A stretch of 64,000 bases of DNA from Warburgia ugandensis (lineage: Eukaryota > Streptophyta > Magnoliopsida > Canellales > Canellaceae), in NCBI GenBank assembly GCA_035236585.1, contig CP141128.1, forward strand, positions 33,586,684 through 33,650,683, read 5' to 3'. A program made the translations under genes and the position numbers. Positions 1 to 13,038 of this stretch are shown here, one piece after another. How positions within the stretch are numbered: the stretch's first letter is position 1; every line of letters starts with the position of its first letter. Below the pieces are notes generated by a model. That model searched no databases. It was not told where the DNA came from and was given only the letters and a program-made list of their open reading frames with translations.

Positions 1-1828
1 ATCTCTATCTCAATCCACCTCTAAGGAAACTTCCCAACCAACCAAATTTCTCCACCTAACACCCTCCACCTCTTTCCTAATCAAACCCCACTCACTTCCC
101 TAAAATAACAAGCATTCAATGACTTTAAGAAGGGGGGAGACACTCCTTCCTAAGAGGTGGGGTCTCCCACCTACTCCACTCGTTATGGCTACCAACGCCC
201 TTCCCCACTTTCCTATTTGATGTCTACTCTTTTGCCCCATCATAGCCATTCAATTTGACACTCTTTAATCCCCACCATATCTTAGTATTAGGTTACCTTA
301 GGAAAAATAGGACAAGTCCTATAAAACTAGCCCAAAACTTAAGCAAAACACTCTTTTTTGTCACTTAGGAAAAGACGTCTCCTCCATAGGAAGGAGACGC
401 CCACTTCCTTCAAGCCTACTTTTCTCCTTTTGCTAGTTGTTTTGTGAAGTCTTTGGGTGCTGCCACTTCCTTCCAAGTTTTATACTTCTTTCTCAAGTGT
501 TCAACTTAGGATTTGTGGGGTTTTGATTCATCTTTGAAGATTGGTTAGCCTTTGCTAAAATTTACTTCTTTTCATATTAGTTTGCCTTATTTTTTCCATT
601 AGCTTCCCTAGATTTTAAACTAAGATGCAAGGCTGGTTATCCCTTGGAGTGACAGCCAAGGGAAGTCATCTTGAATCTAGTTTTGTTCTTTATCTTTCAT
701 TGCATCTTTATTCTCTTTCAGCCCTCTTGATTTTCTAGCTTTGGTTGCTTATGTTCCATTGGATTGTTGCCTTAGTTTTGCATAGGATTTTCCTTTGATT
801 TCAAGAATACTTGTTCATGAGTGAATGTTGGAAAAATTGAAGAAGAATTTGGCTTGTAATTAAGGATTGATTGAGATTAAGTGAACATCATTGTAATAGC
901 ATTTAAGTTTCAAATTTGGACTACATGTATGGAGTGTTATGTTGATGAATTTTTGGGTGAGATTCAATGAGATTAGTTGGAATTTTTAATTGATGTTTGT
1001 GTCCAATATTTAATTAGCTTTGTTCTTGAATATTTGAATGCATCAGAAGTGATTAGTTTCGTGTTTTATATGACCTATTCATTGAATGTTTCAATAACCT
1101 TACTGCTGAAATTTCTTTGCATGAATGGTGTATGTTAATTTCCAGCACCATATAATCTTGTTCACTTGATTTTTCAAGATCTCAATTAGATTGTTAAATA
1201 GCTTAGTTAATGTTAGAAATATATTGCATGCTTAGTTTTCCAAAGTAGTTGATTAAACCCACTCCTATCCAATGAATCATGCATGCCATTCAGTGGTTAC
1301 GTGTATGTTAATTGAGTAGTTTGCCTTTCATTGTTTTTAGTAATTGCTTTCATTTATTTTTCTAGTTTTGTTATAATTAGATTCCATTATTTTGCATCTT
1401 AGTTATTTGGAAAGTAATAAAATTTGTCATATTTGTTAAAATAGTTGATTTGGTTTCTTACTTTTCACAGTTTTGCATGATAAGAAAAGTAGTTGTTAAA
1501 GCATGTTTCCCTTAAATTAGTTGTTAATTTCACGTTTAGGAAAGTTGATAAATTGCATTTTAGGAAAGTCATAAAATTAGAAGTTTTTAATTTAGGAAAG
1601 TGTTAATTTTAGAAAGTCCATGCTAATTTTGCTTAGTTTTCAGTTTCATGTTTTAATTTTCATTCTTAGTTTAGGATAAAAATCACTTAAATTTTGGCTA
1701 GGTTAGATAGCTTAAAATAGGGACCACTAGCATCACATTAGTTCAACTCTTCATGGGATTGACCTCACCAGTGTACTATGTTGCAAATGATTAGTGCACT
1801 TGTGAGTTTTATTTAAAACAACAACAGT
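1..1828 (+). repeat. LTR-like fragment, possibly Athila/Tat type, truncated by window start
   Basis: Noncoding, T-rich on the plus strand. The last kilobase carries many AGGAAAGT-type phrases, as do the Athila-like LTR pieces at 41320 and 46910 (read in reverse). It ends with a phrase at about 1755-1828 (GGGATTGACCTCAC, then CACTTGTGAGTTTT) of the kind found at the 3' ends of Athila/Tat LTRs. A G-run at about 124-137 looks like a polypurine tract, so the LTR could begin just after it. No reading frame of substance. Family assignment is an inference from these phrases. Confidence 0.4.
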
Positions 1829-2639
1829 CTACACATAAACATATATCACATAACTAACCCATATAGGGTCTACAAAATAAGCATCATATAACATGATCAT
1901 ATTCATTTAGATATCATCTTATTGCATAACTTAGTGCAACTAGAGTCAATAGAATTAACTAATCTCATAAGCATATTATAAATGCTTCGCACATCATAGA
2001 AACATCATTGATGATATCCATATCACATAAACCACAAAGTGATGTGAGTTTAAATATCAACATTCCCAAACCAACTAAGTTCTCATAATTTAGTCATATA
2101 TTCCTTTACTTAAATCATATGTTCTACCATTAAAGTCCAAATCCAAATCAATGACCAAAGTTCTCCCTTATTGCCATAATATACTCAAATTTATTATGAG
2201 TGTCTTATTAATTTTCAAAGGCTTATTAAAGAATGTTTCATCTAGTCCAACTTCATCTTAGGTTTTTGTGCACTTTTTACAACTTATGAAATCCATACAT
2301 CTCATGTATACCTAAGGTGATTGAAATAGTGTTATGTGCATGAAAATTCCTGTTAGGTTAGTTACTTATTAGTTTATTTTTTCTTGTTATGCTACTAATT
2401 TAGTGCATTATTGATTATTCAATTCATTAACTAAGGCTTATCAAGTACAAGAATCATCTTGTACCTACTTAGTACTCACAGTGTTTAGTATCTTATACAA
2501 TACCCAATACCCAATAACTAGTTTGACTTTCTACCATTTAGTCTAACAACCTAAACACCTTATTTTTTAAATTGATTTCTCCTATGTTGTTACTTATCGA
2601 ATAAGCTTCACATCCTAGATTATATGTGGATCACAAATC
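1829..2639. other. Unassigned AT-rich noncoding stretch
   Basis: No open frame, no clear repeat unit and no recognised terminus. Position suggests the 3' part of the minus-strand family D LTR that follows, but I could not align it convincingly to the intact copy at 37360-40066. Confidence 0.4.
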
Positions 2640-3509
2640 TTCTCGATTAACTCTTAGAAGGAAACTGCACTAGGTAGGAGTTAGCCTACCCTTTAGGTTG
2701 ACCCATTTCCTATATCAAATCTCATCTAAATTGAACCAAATTTTAAAAAAGATACCATAATTAAGTGTGTGAACTAATTTTAAAAGTTTCATTCAACCCC
2801 AAAACATTCTTGGATGTGTCATGGGGTTTTCTACTAGATAGAAGGATTGTAGACAGTAACTCATTATCTTTTCTTTGATCTATTACCAAAACAAATATTG
2901 CCAAAAATTCACCAAAATTTAAGTAAAACATATTTGGAAAGTATTTTACGTGTTTAAAATTTTATGGCAAAATCCACCCTCTGGTATCCAAATAAAAACA
3001 TCTTTCTCCATAGGATTTTTAGCTAGTAAGCAAGGTTTGATTTCCCTGAAAACTATAACACCTTAATCATTGCAAGAATAAATATATGTTAAATATGCTA
3101 AATCTTGCAAAAATCCAATAGTGCTCAGATAGGCAAGTAGTAATATGCAATGTGTAGAAACAAGATGTGAGCATGTGGTTTTCCTTACCAATAACCTTGG
3201 AGATTTAACTGGTATGAAATGGACTTAAAAAATAACAAACCATAAGAAAATAACTTCCATAACACTATCCCAACATTGATTTCCATCATAAAATAAAAAC
3301 AAGGTTGTAATTTCCATGAAAACAACATAGAGTATCTTTGAAAATAATAACAAGTTTTGCTTGAAAAACTTTGAAAATCCTAGTCCAAGGGTTTAGCCAT
3401 CCCCTAACCTATTTTCTTCCTCTTTCCTTTCTCCTTCTTCTTATTTTCTCCTCTGGTTTTTCCCCTAGTTTGGTAGCTCCAAGGGTCTAGTTGTTTTCCC
3501 CTCCTATGG
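2640..3509 (-). repeat. Family D LTR fragment, minus strand, left half
   Basis: The reverse complement aligns by eye to the interior of the family D solo LTR at about 38500-39400: the A/G-rich tract, GGGATGGCTAAACC, and the CTAGTAGAAAACCCC/ACACATCC segment all recur in order. It is cut at 3510 by Gypsy-A; the remainder resumes at 22405. Confidence 0.6.
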
Positions 3510-6500
3510 TGTGACACCCTAGGTTTTCTAAATCTTTTTCCAATACATATAATAATAGAAATAATTTTTTTTTATAAAATAGACAAGATCGCTAAAAATA
3601 AAACTCAAAATTTATAAATTTTATGCAGCTTCAAGGATAAATATCCAAAAAAGGAAAACCTGAGGGTCATCCACATCCCAAAAGTATGACGATGAACAAA
3701 ATCAAATTCAGATACTCTAAGTATGCTCAAATTTAAAACTATGATAAATTACAGAAGTTGTAAAAAGACAATGATGATACAAGTCCAAAAGCCCCAGGTT
3801 CCATCCATGATTATCACATCCTCCATGTGTAAATATATGCACACTATACAATGGTATGGGTCCAATCTATACAAATATACAAACATCCAAGTAGAGTCCC
3901 AAAAGTATAATACAAGTCTAAGAGACGTACACTAATTTGTCTCCAAATATGAGGCATTGCAAAACAAAGCAATGCCTCAGCAAGCTATGCTTGTGTAGGT
4001 AATCACATTCAATTAAAACTTAGTAAAATCACATGGTGTGAGGTATCAATATCATGGTGAATCTTATAAAATAAACATGTATAAGGCACATCAATAATAG
4101 GATTCCCACAATGAAATAACATATGAAAATCATAAATCTGCATGAATAGATAACAAGTCAAATCAGGATAACATGCAAGGTGTGATCAACGTATGGATGT
4201 GCATTTATCAAAATAATACAAGTCTGTGATCATAGAATAATATGCATGCAAGTCATGATAAATAGGACACTACACCAAAAATAAACCCCAAGAGTGTCCC
4301 ACGACGCTTAATAACCAATGATGAGTACTTAGACTAATCCTGGGTCCCTCCCATGTATCTCACATCAGCCCCCAGAGTCACTCATGGCCTAGGCCCGGCT
4401 TGCCTCGGTTCACCCCATATATAAATCCACATGAGCATACAGAATAACAGTATGGGCTATTCGTAAAAATGGGATGTCAGGTACAATGGTCCATCACATG
4501 TAAAACATGGTTATTCGTAAAAATGGGACGTCATGCTACCAACAAGAAGTAGGAACATATCTATATGAACTTGATAAAATGCAAAACACATGCCTCAAGA
4601 ACTTCAGAGAGCAGGTCATGGTTACTGAAATCATAGAGAAATTTCAAATGAAATCACAGAGAAATTTCAAATGACATCACCTACCTCGATAAATACGATA
4701 CTCCAATCACGCACATGGGCAATGTCACATCGTGCGGTCTGACGTACCTGTCACATCATAAGTCATCTATCACTTGGTGTTCTCACATCTAAAAGTAAAT
4801 AAATCCAAGTGATAATTTTATTGATCTTACCATTAATCCTAGATCAATGGCCTAGATTGTTTGATTAATCCCCTATTGGGTCAATCCTGTACTACATGTA
4901 GGTTTTTCTAACCTCTAGACAATTATTTGTGGTCTTTGATCATCAATCTAGGTCATGATCCACTTAATTTATGCTCCTTAATCAAGAAAGGGTTAGTCCC
5001 TAACATCTCATGAAATTTGGAGATGACCTGACCGTTGAATCACTCCATAACATTCATAATTGTCATATGATCATCAATTGTAACTATTCTTATCATGGTC
5101 CCTCTAATTTTAGTGTTTATTTAGTAATTTAAACATGTCTCAATAATTATACCTCAATCTGATGCTCAGATCACTCTCTGATAAGCCAACCCCAAGACAC
5201 CTGATCAGATCAACGATTAAGATCACTTTTCTTAACAATCATGTGAATTTGCCTTGCTAATCCCCTAGATCATCTTATATTTGATGCATATAATCAAGGT
5301 CTAAAGCCTGATCATCCATTAATTGGCCGATCTAAGTTGTATAATGGTATTTAGTGGTTTAACCATTTAAAAGGTATTCAAATATAGATTTTTAAGTCAA
5401 ATTTAGGTCCGTGCCATCAAGACGATTACAACGCCTTTTTTGGATCAAGATTTGGACCTTTGTAGCTCCAAAAATCCCATTTTTTGTTAATGAATGGCTC
5501 AAAAAATACAAAAATAATAATAATAAGATTTTAATTGCGCTGCACGTGACGCTTGCTCACATGCAGCCCGCATGCATGTGGTCGTGTAGCTCAAGTGTGG
5601 TCCATGTTTGCCGTCCTCGTGCACACTCTGCACGCGTGTCACCTGGTGGGCCTCCCGCGAGCATTCGCCCACGTTGCCATCGTCGGGGATGACAACAAGA
5701 CTGGTCTGCCATCACCGGAGACGACGACAAGACTCCAATCCCCGCCGGCGACCCCCAGGCACCCAAATCTTGCAATTTTTGCACTATTTTGCTCATTTTT
5801 TCACGTACATTCCATTTTAAAGCTTCCCATAAAGGGATTTTATCATTTTCTCATGTTTTTACATGATTTTTACCATGTTTCTAAAAAATCCCTATTACTA
5901 TTTTCTTAGTTTTTTTTTTTTACATTCCTAGCTATTCATTCACCATGAAAATTCATAGGTTTGTTCTTTGTGTTATCATGTACAAGATGAACGGTTCAGA
6001 TCATGCATCTGATATCGTTTCATCAGTTTATTTTGAAAAAAATGGTAACGCGTATCACTTCACTGTAAAATGGTAATCCATGCCATTCTTTGGCATTAAA
6101 AACGACGAAAACAAAATGGAAAAGACTGGGGAGAGAATGGAGGATGGCCTACCTCAGTCAAGTTAGCCACTCCCAATTACTTTCCATCGAGTGCAAGCAC
6201 GGGAGGGAACAATCAATGGTGTCCTCGCCATGAAACTTCGTCGTCGATGATGTCGTTGCCAGAGAAGTGAAAAATGATGGTGGAGTAATTACAGTTGAAA
6301 AACTGGGTCTGCATTAATGGTGGGGGGGAGGCGCAATTAGGCCCACCCCATTATTTTTTATTATTATCTAATTTTGAATTTGAATTTATGGTGATATGAT
6401 TACTAGAATTTATTGTTGGTAATCATCACCTTACCCATTTAATGTCCATCCTGTCATAGGTTTTAGGGCTGAGTGGGGCCCACTTGTGAAAAGACTATTC

Positions 6501-6730
6501 TACCCCTTGTGTGAATTTTGTTTAAAAAAATACAAAAATTATAAAAATTAGCCATTTTTACTCTTATCTGTGATTTTAGCATTTTTAGTGGTGTTGGATT
6601 CCTTTTTTGGAGCACATTTCAAATATTGAGGTTTTAACTCGAGATTCTATCTCCAAATTTATTAAATTCTCAAATTTCCATAATTTCACAAAATTAAGTA
6701 TTCTAGAATTTAAAAATAGCGAATATTACA
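3510..6730 (-). repeat. 3' LTR of Gypsy-A (family A)
   Basis: Boundaries TGTGACACC at 3510 and ATTACA at 6730 (in element sense, TGTAAT to GTCACA). It pairs with 14243-22404 over its length. Relative to that copy it lacks about 80 bp (equivalent of 14648-14729, between CAAAT microhomologies) and about 335 bp (15240-15575, replaced by a short templated filler), and it carries a 23-bp tandem duplication at 4635-4680. ORFs inside it (for example 5411-5909) are not genes; they fall in a GC-rich block found in all the LTRs here. Confidence 0.88.
3951..3978 (-). promoter_or_regulatory. Conserved LTR stem-loop (family A, 3' LTR)
   Basis: Perfect 10-bp arms GAGGCATTGC and GCAATGCCTC around an 8-nt A-rich loop. 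Followed on the plus strand by CAGCAAGCTATGCTTG, which precedes the hairpin in element sense. The same structure sits at the same relative place in other LTRs (14731, 21604, 32205, 62082). Function unknown; an RNA element of the R/U5 region is my inference. Confidence 0.7.
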
Positions 6731-6743
6731 TCCTACCCACCTT
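6731..6743 (-). other. Polypurine tract of Gypsy-A
   Basis: In element sense AAGGTGGGTAGGA lies directly before the 3' LTR start (TGTAATATT). This is where plus-strand DNA synthesis would be primed. The matching tract of Gypsy-F is at 33729-33742. Confidence 0.8.
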
Positions 6744-6782
6744 ATAGAAAATTTCATCCTCGAAATTTAAAATATACGTGCC

Positions 6783-7655
6783 TCAAGAGGAGAGCTCTAG
6801 ATGGGTACGCCTCATCTCATCCTCCGACTCCCAAGTATCCTCCTGCGTCGAATGATGCTGCCAAAGGACCTTGACCAGATAAATGGTCTTAGTCCTCAAT
6901 GCCTGGATCTTACTATCTAAGATCTGTATAGGGCACTCCTTGAATGTCAAGTCAGGCCATACCTCCAGTGAGATCTGCTCTAGTATGTGGGATGGATCCG
7001 GCACGTACTTCCTTAGCATGTAAATGTGAAAAATGTCATGCACTCTAGTCAGCTGTGGGGGTAAGGCTAACTAATATGCTACTAGTTTGACTTTGCGCAG
7101 GATCTCGAAAAGACCAATATATTTGGGACTGAGTTTCCCCCTAACACCATATCTCATCACGCCCTTCATAGGGCAAACTCTCAAAAATACATGCTCTCCA
7201 ACCTCAAACTCCAAGACCTTTTGTCTCCTGTTAGTATAGCTCTTTTCGCGGCTGTGAGCTGTAAGTAATCATCTCTAAATGAGTTGAACTTTCTCTGCAC
7301 ACTACTCAATCAACTCTGAGCTCATGATCCATCTCTCTCCCACGTCACTCTAGCACAAGGGAAACCGGGAAGGCCTGCCATAAAGTGTGTCATAAGGAGT
7401 CATGCCGATACTCACATGGTAGCTGTTATTATATGCAAACTCTATTAGTGGCAAATGCTCATCCTAGCTACCTCTCCAATCCATAACACATGCCCTCAAC
7501 ATGTCCTCCACTGTCTAGATGGTCCTCTCAGTCTGACCATCTGTCTAGGGGTGGAATGTTGTACTAAATCTCAACCTCAACCCCAGAGCCTCCTGTACAC
7601 TCTGCCAGTACTATGAGGTGAATCGTGTGTCTCGATCTGAGATAATCGCCAATGG
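6783..7655 (-). pseudogene. Gypsy-A integrase C-terminal half with chromodomain-like tail (broken)
   Basis: Integrase inserts the cDNA into the host chromosome. In minus-strand translation I see, in order, the catalytic-core end (a TDGQTER-like motif near 7540, containing the stretch before the last acidic residue), the [13 protein letters not shown] block, the GEHVFL / GKLSPKYIGPFEIL-type C-terminal domain, then an open 86-residue piece (6783-7043) with MLRKYVPDPSHIL and a tail LVKVLWQHHSTQEDTWE. That tail is the group II chromodomain-like module typical of Tekay/Del elements, thought to steer insertion into heterochromatin. Several in-frame stops lie between 7044 and 7655. The upstream part is separated by the solo LTR at 7661. 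Confidence 0.85.
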
Positions 7656-8062
7656 CACCCTTTAATGCCCGAGCAATTTACACTATTTTTAACGAAAATT
7701 GGACATTCTATGGGAAATGGACTGTGTTGAATGTTTGATTTTATTTAAAATAGTAAATGAAGGAATTTGTAAGGAAACTTAGTACCATTAGATTCTACTC
7801 AAAAAATGGAATCCAACGCCTCAAAAATCACCCAAAACAGAGTTCGTATGAAGAAGTTATAGCCATTTAAAGATAGGGGTATTTCTAAAAATTAAACAGA
7901 AAAACGAAAAAGGACAAAAAACGCAGGGGGCCGTTTTGATAACGGCACCCCCTATTGTCTTCAACCTCTAGACCCATCCAGAAACCCATTTTTCCCGATT
8001 TCTCTAGAATACACCAGGGGAAATGGCAGCACTGCTATTGAGGGGCACCGCCTTCTCCCCTC

Positions 8063-8070
8063 TATAAAAA
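8063..8070 (+). promoter_or_regulatory. TATA box of family B LTR
   Basis: CTATAAAAACCCC about 400 bp into the LTR, at the U3/R transition expected for a retrotransposon promoter. The same box is found at the matching place in the minus-strand copy (59013-59024). Confidence 0.6.
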
Positions 8071-10099
8071 CCCCATCTCCCCCCTCTTCCAGCCGTTTGA
8101 GACAGGGGTTTTCGACAAAATCGGAAACCTGTCTCAACCCATCTCCCTGCATTATTTTTGCAATGGCCAGGCCCTAGTTAGGCTGGCCATTTCGTTCCAG
8201 TCTCCCCATTTCCCCTCTCTTCTCTGTTCTGATCTAGGCATTGGGGTTTTTCCCCTTCTTCACGATTTTCGGTGAGCAGGAGCTTCAGGGTGAAGAATAG
8301 GCACATCCATCGGCGATGGGTACTCTCCTAGACCACCCAGGTAAGCCCCCCACCCCTTCCTATTTGGTTTTGCTTCTTCCCTGCCTAGATCCACGCCGGA
8401 TCTGGGTGTTTTTCGGCTGGTGAGACGCTGTGGAAACCGGAGAAGACAGGTTTCCTCTAAAACCCGTCCAAAACCAGTTGTCACGGGATGCACCCCATGA
8501 CGCACACGAGTGATGCGTCCCCTGGGGGCCATCATCGCGCTCACGCAAGCGTGCGGCAAGCTTTTGACTTGTCCAAGATGCGCGGGGCATCCTGGGCACC
8601 ATGACGTGGCCCGCCTGCATTGAAGACGCATTTGCAGGATGTTGACTGGGACGCGTGCTGAAGTGCGCTACTTGGGCATGCATGTGCACATGTGTACATT
8701 GTCCCAGGTGCGGCCTTCAGGTGCATGCGCGACATGGGGCACGGATCTTGCATCGACCAGGGTGCATGGGGTGCCCTGGGAGCTGAGACGCGCCATGCTA
8801 CAAGGTGCGTCCGTGCGATGATGAGCATCATAGCGCGTCACTTGAGCATGCATGTGCGCGGGCAAAACACAGTCCCTGGCACGGCCTTTGGGCGCTCACG
8901 CATGTAAGGCGGTCGCGGTTCAACCAGGATACACTGGTGTCCTGGGAACTAGGGCACGTGGGCCTAATGTGACTTTAAAGTTAGGATTAGAGGATAAATT
9001 ACAGAGTTTAACTATGGGAAAGTAGATCCACACCATAGGATCTAGCCTGACGAATGAATTAGGCAAGGACCATGGACCCAATAGGCAGATTTAGCGATCT
9101 AATGTATCCATTCATACCCAGGAGTTTATAAATGAGACCCAGGGACGGGTTAAAGTGATAAAGGACGCGACTCCAGGAGACTTTGAGGTAGGTGCTCTAT
9201 CGCTACTAGACTTTTTAAAAGAGCCATGATTGTTTTACGCATGTTTTAAGTATAAGTTATATAACTTGTTTAGCATGACTTAATTCAGCATACATATGAT
9301 AAATGCTTTACACATAGATATGTTTTTCAAATAATTGCATATACATTATGCATAGATATATTTTGCAAACAAATACATATATTGCATAATTTGTGAGCAT
9401 TGAGTTTTTGAAAGATTGCATGTCCTTGAGGGTTACCAAAAGACGCTGGAGTGCCCAAAAGATGCTGTGTAGGCAGTTGTGAGGGCCAGGCACTTGTGAG
9501 GGACCCAAAGAGGATAGGTTTTGGAAAAAGAGGTTTTCGCTTGTTTGATCTGATATGATTTGGGCTGATAAGCTCGTGGATGCTATGCGGAGAGGTTTGG
9601 GTTGGCCTCCACATTTACCACTCTTAGATGGATGGGTACCACGCCCAAAAAGGGCAACGTCCCTGCTTCGACTGCATGTGGTACAGGGGGCTACCACTGG
9701 TGTCATGGCACTGGGTCGAAGTGTCATATGTCCCGTGGAGGCATATGACCCTATGTCCTTAGGTACCCGGGGACCACACGGCGGCGAGGTCGTGGGCATA
9801 GTTGGACCCTATGGTTTGAGGATTTACTTGCATTGCATATGGCATGACATGAGGTTGGTTGACCATACCAGATATCCATGAGTTGGGTTCAGTGGAGCAT
9901 CTTATGCATATCATTATGTTTATGATATATGATACTTTCAACTTGGATTATGGTATTCTTTAAGTTGTCAGTATTCCAGTTCGATAGTGGTTTTTAATAT
10001 CGATATTGAACATGATTGTTCGAACATGCACATATTTTTAAGAGCATATGATTTTAAACATAGCATACATTGCAAAACTAGTAGTGATAGACTCCTACT

Positions 10100-10116
10100 G
10101 AGTATAGTATATACTC
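10100..10116 (+). promoter_or_regulatory. Conserved LTR stem-loop (family B)
   Basis: GAGTATA and TATACTC arms (7 bp, 3-nt loop) preceded by ACTCCTACT and followed by ACCCTATCC, about 390 bp before the LTR end. Repeated in Gypsy-F LTR (35965-35981) and, decayed, in the minus-strand copy (about 57094-57112). Confidence 0.6.
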
Positions 10117-10511
10117 ACCCTATCCTTAACATTTTTCAGGATAATTCCATCCACGAGTAGAGGAAATCTATGTTAGTGCTATGAGCAAGTGAATCAAAAA
10201 GGTAACAATTATACATGTAAGTAAGCTCTCAACCCTTTGGACATGTATTTGTATTTATTTACAGTTGGGCTGTGAGCTGTGACTAGATAGACCTGGGAAA
10301 ATATTTATGATTTCTGATGTTTTTCAAAAACTACTTTGGTGGTTGTGAAAGCGAATGACACTCGGGGTTTTCAAAATGAGTTTAAAATTAAAGATTTTTC
10401 GTTGCATTGCATGGTTTTTATAAAATGGTTTTCAAATAGGGATGCATCCCGCCTTAGGAATTAGATATTGCATTTAAAAATGCATGAGAGAACCCGAGTC
10501 GTCACACACCC

Positions 10512-12591
10512 TATGTAGGCTCACGATCTCCTTGACATACAGCTTCTCCAAGCTATCAACAGTCTGAGTTTGTTTAATGGGAGGAAATGGGCAGACTTCG
10601 TCAATCTGTTGATTATGACCCATGTCATGCCATGCCCACTAGCAGTCCTTGCAGGCTCACTATAAATCCATAGTGAGGTGGTCCCACTTCCACTCTGGAA
10701 GATCTAATGTCTGCAATAACCTAGCTGATCGCTGATGCTCTGCCTTGACTTGCTGACAAGTCAAACATCCTGTCACACACTCACCAATATCCCTCTTCAT
10801 CCCATTCCACCAAAAGTGTTGTCTAAGGTCCTGGTACATCTTCGTTCCTCTGGGATGAATAGAATATGGGGACTGGTAGCTCCTCTTGGAGCAAGTCAAG
10901 TCTCAACTAATCATCTGTAAGCACCACCAATCTACCCCTGTACCTGACACCCCCATCTAGCCCTCTCGAAAAATTAGCCGTATCAGCCATGTCCTGTATC
11001 TTAGCATCACTACTCTGTGCCCGAAGGATCTTGTCAAGGAACTTAGATTGAGTTAAGAGGTAAGCCATCATTACCCTATACTTTCTACTCAAGGCATCAG
11101 CTACAACATTGGCCATCCTTGGGTGGTACTATATGAAAAGTCGAAGACTTTGAGGTACTCCATCCATCTCACTTGCCTCATGTTTAGAACGCTTTGCATG
11201 AAGAAATACTTAACGCTCTTATGGTTAGTGTATACCTCAAATTTCTCTTCGTATAAATAGTGTCTCTAGAACTTCAACGTGAACACCATTGTTGCTAACT
11301 CTAAATCATGGGTTGAGTAGTTCACCTCATGCGTCTTTAGCTGTCTTGACACATAGGTAATAACCCTCTCATGTTGCATTAACACCGATCCTAAACCTCT
11401 GCCTCATGAATCACAAAACACCACATAGCCACCTGAACTTAAAGGTAGGGCCAGTACTAGTGTGATAGTCAACCTCCTCTTGAGCTCCTAAAAGCTCTTT
11501 TCACAAGCATCAATCCAAATGAACCAGGTGTCCTTCCTAATCAAGGTGGTCATGGGTAAGGTGATCCTTGAGAACCCCTCAATGAATCATCAGTAGTAAC
11601 TAGCCAAACCAAGAAAACTACGAATCTTTGTCACTATCATAGGCCTCTCCCAATGCAAAACTGCCTCCACCTTGGTTGGGTCCATGGCCACACCATCCAT
11701 GGACACCACGTGCCCCAAAAACTGCACCTATCTTAACCAAAAGTCACACTTATTGAGCTTTGCATACAAGCGATGATGGCGAAGCATGTCCAACACAGTG
11801 CGAAGATGCTCCCTGTGGGCCTCATGGTTACGAGAGTAGATCAGGATATCATCCACAAAGATGATCACAAACTTATCTAAATAGGCTTGGAATACCCTTT
11901 TCATTAAGTCCATGAACACTGCTAGTGCATTTGCTAATCCAAAGGGCATCACTAAAAACTCATAGTGGCCATACTGACTCCTAAATGCAATCATAGGGAT
12001 ATCCTCCTCCCTAATCCTCAACTGGAGGTAGCTTGATCTCAAGTCAATCTTAGAGAATACCTGTGCCGACTGCAACTGGTCAAATAAGTTGTCAATATGA
12101 GGTAAGGGGTGTCGGTTCTTCACAGTAACACTGTTTAGTAATCGGTAGTCTATGCATAGCCTCAAAGACCCATCCTTCTTCTTAATGAAGAGGACTGGTG
12201 CTCCTCAAGGAGATCCACTTGGCCTGATGAAACCCTTATCCAAAAGCTCCTGCAACTATACCTGGAGCTCTCTCAACTCTACAGAGACCATCCTATAGGG
12301 TGCCTTAGATATAGGCACTGCACCCGGCACTAAGTCTATGGTAAAATTGATCTCCTCGCATGGGGGTAGTCCTGGTAGCTTGTTTGAAAATACATTAGTG
12401 AAATCTCGCACCACATCTATCTCCTCAATCTATGGCTGCTCACTGTCAATCATCATGACATAAGCCAAAAACACTCGACAACCTCGAGCATAACATCGAG
12501 CTACTCTCATGGTTAAGATAACACAAGGTCCACTAACACTCCTCTTGACTTAGACTATAACCACTGGTCGATCTGGTACACTACATATAAT
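10512..12591 (-). pseudogene. Gypsy-A pol: reverse transcriptase, RNase H, integrase N-terminus (broken)
   Basis: Element-encoded polymerase that copies RNA into DNA. On the minus strand: RT palm in the open piece 11728-12165 with LCIDYRLLN, the KIDLRSSY block (first Asp), the MPFGLANA block and the catalytic FVDDILIYS box; degenerate RNase H between about 11720 and 11117 ([11 protein letters not shown], the NHKSVKY block); its end with VVADALSRK in 10907-11116; then integrase zinc finger and start of the core in 10660-10899 ([39 protein letters not shown]). The HHCC ligands and the first catalytic Asp are therefore visible. Stops and frame changes separate the pieces. It continues at 7655 beyond the nested solo LTR. 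Confidence 0.9.
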
Positions 12592-13038
12592 CTACTTCTT
12601 AGTATAGTCTATGGTAACAAAAAATGTCACTAACCAGTCCATCCCCAAGATAACATCAAAATCCATCATATCCAAGAGAATGAGGTCAGCATTAATCCTA
12701 ACCCCTAATATCTCTATTGGTACCCTCTTGAGGTACTTTGTAGCCTCCACTGTCTCTCCTATTGGCATCAATACATCTAACCCAAATGCTAACTCATACG
12801 TGCATAAGTTGAGGCATGATGCAAATGTATCTAAAATAAACGAATGCGTAGACCCTGAGTAAAAAAGAACTTTAGCATGTCTATTAGCTACCAGGAAAGT
12901 ACCTTCCACCACCTGGTTCAACACGTGTGCCTGCCCCAAGGTAATGGTGAAGACGCATCCTTGACTATGCGGTGCTGCCTTTGTAGTGCCATCTATCCTC
13001 ACTGGCCTGTCTCTCTGACCTCTCGGGCAGTCTTTCAT
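12592..13038 (-). pseudogene. Gypsy-A protease region (retropepsin-like)
   Basis: Open for 148 codons on the minus strand. The active-site block reads FYSGSTHSFI where plant gypsy elements usually have a D-[ST]-G triad, so the catalytic Asp appears replaced by Tyr (an Asp codon GAT to TAT is a one-base change). Downstream, DVILGMDWL is the conserved strand of the retropepsin fold, and the upstream end (KDCPRGQRD) is the tail of the gag zinc knuckle. The family cleaves the Gag-Pol precursor. With the active-site change it would be inactive. Confidence 0.8.

Larger units (their letters stand above)
7661..10506 (+). mobile_element. Solo LTR, family B, nested in Gypsy-A integrase
   Basis: 2846 bp, from TTTAATGCCC (a decayed TGTAATGCCC, judged from the minus-strand copy at 56702-59419) to GAGTCGTCACA. 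Flanked by a perfect 5-bp target duplication CACCC (7656-7660 and 10507-10511). No internal region or second LTR, so it is a solo LTR left by LTR-LTR recombination. It contains a U3 box (7808-7860), TATA box (7063-type element at 8063), a GC-rich stretch (about 8430-8900), a GC-rich core (about 9550-9810) and a small hairpin (10100-10116). Reading frames between 8260 and 9881 are by-products of the GC-rich blocks. Confidence 0.9.

Noticed and set aside
1829..2639. Continuation of the minus-strand family D LTR
   Set aside because: Could not align it to 39400-40066 with confidence and the expected TGTGATGACTCGGG terminus is absent.
5411..5909. Overlapping ORFs of 70-118 codons on both strands, also at 8260-8907, 18569-18907, 30296-30934 and 58267-59135
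   Set aside because: All fall in the GC-rich blocks of LTRs where stop codons are rare; none has a domain, and homologous LTR copies do not keep the frames.
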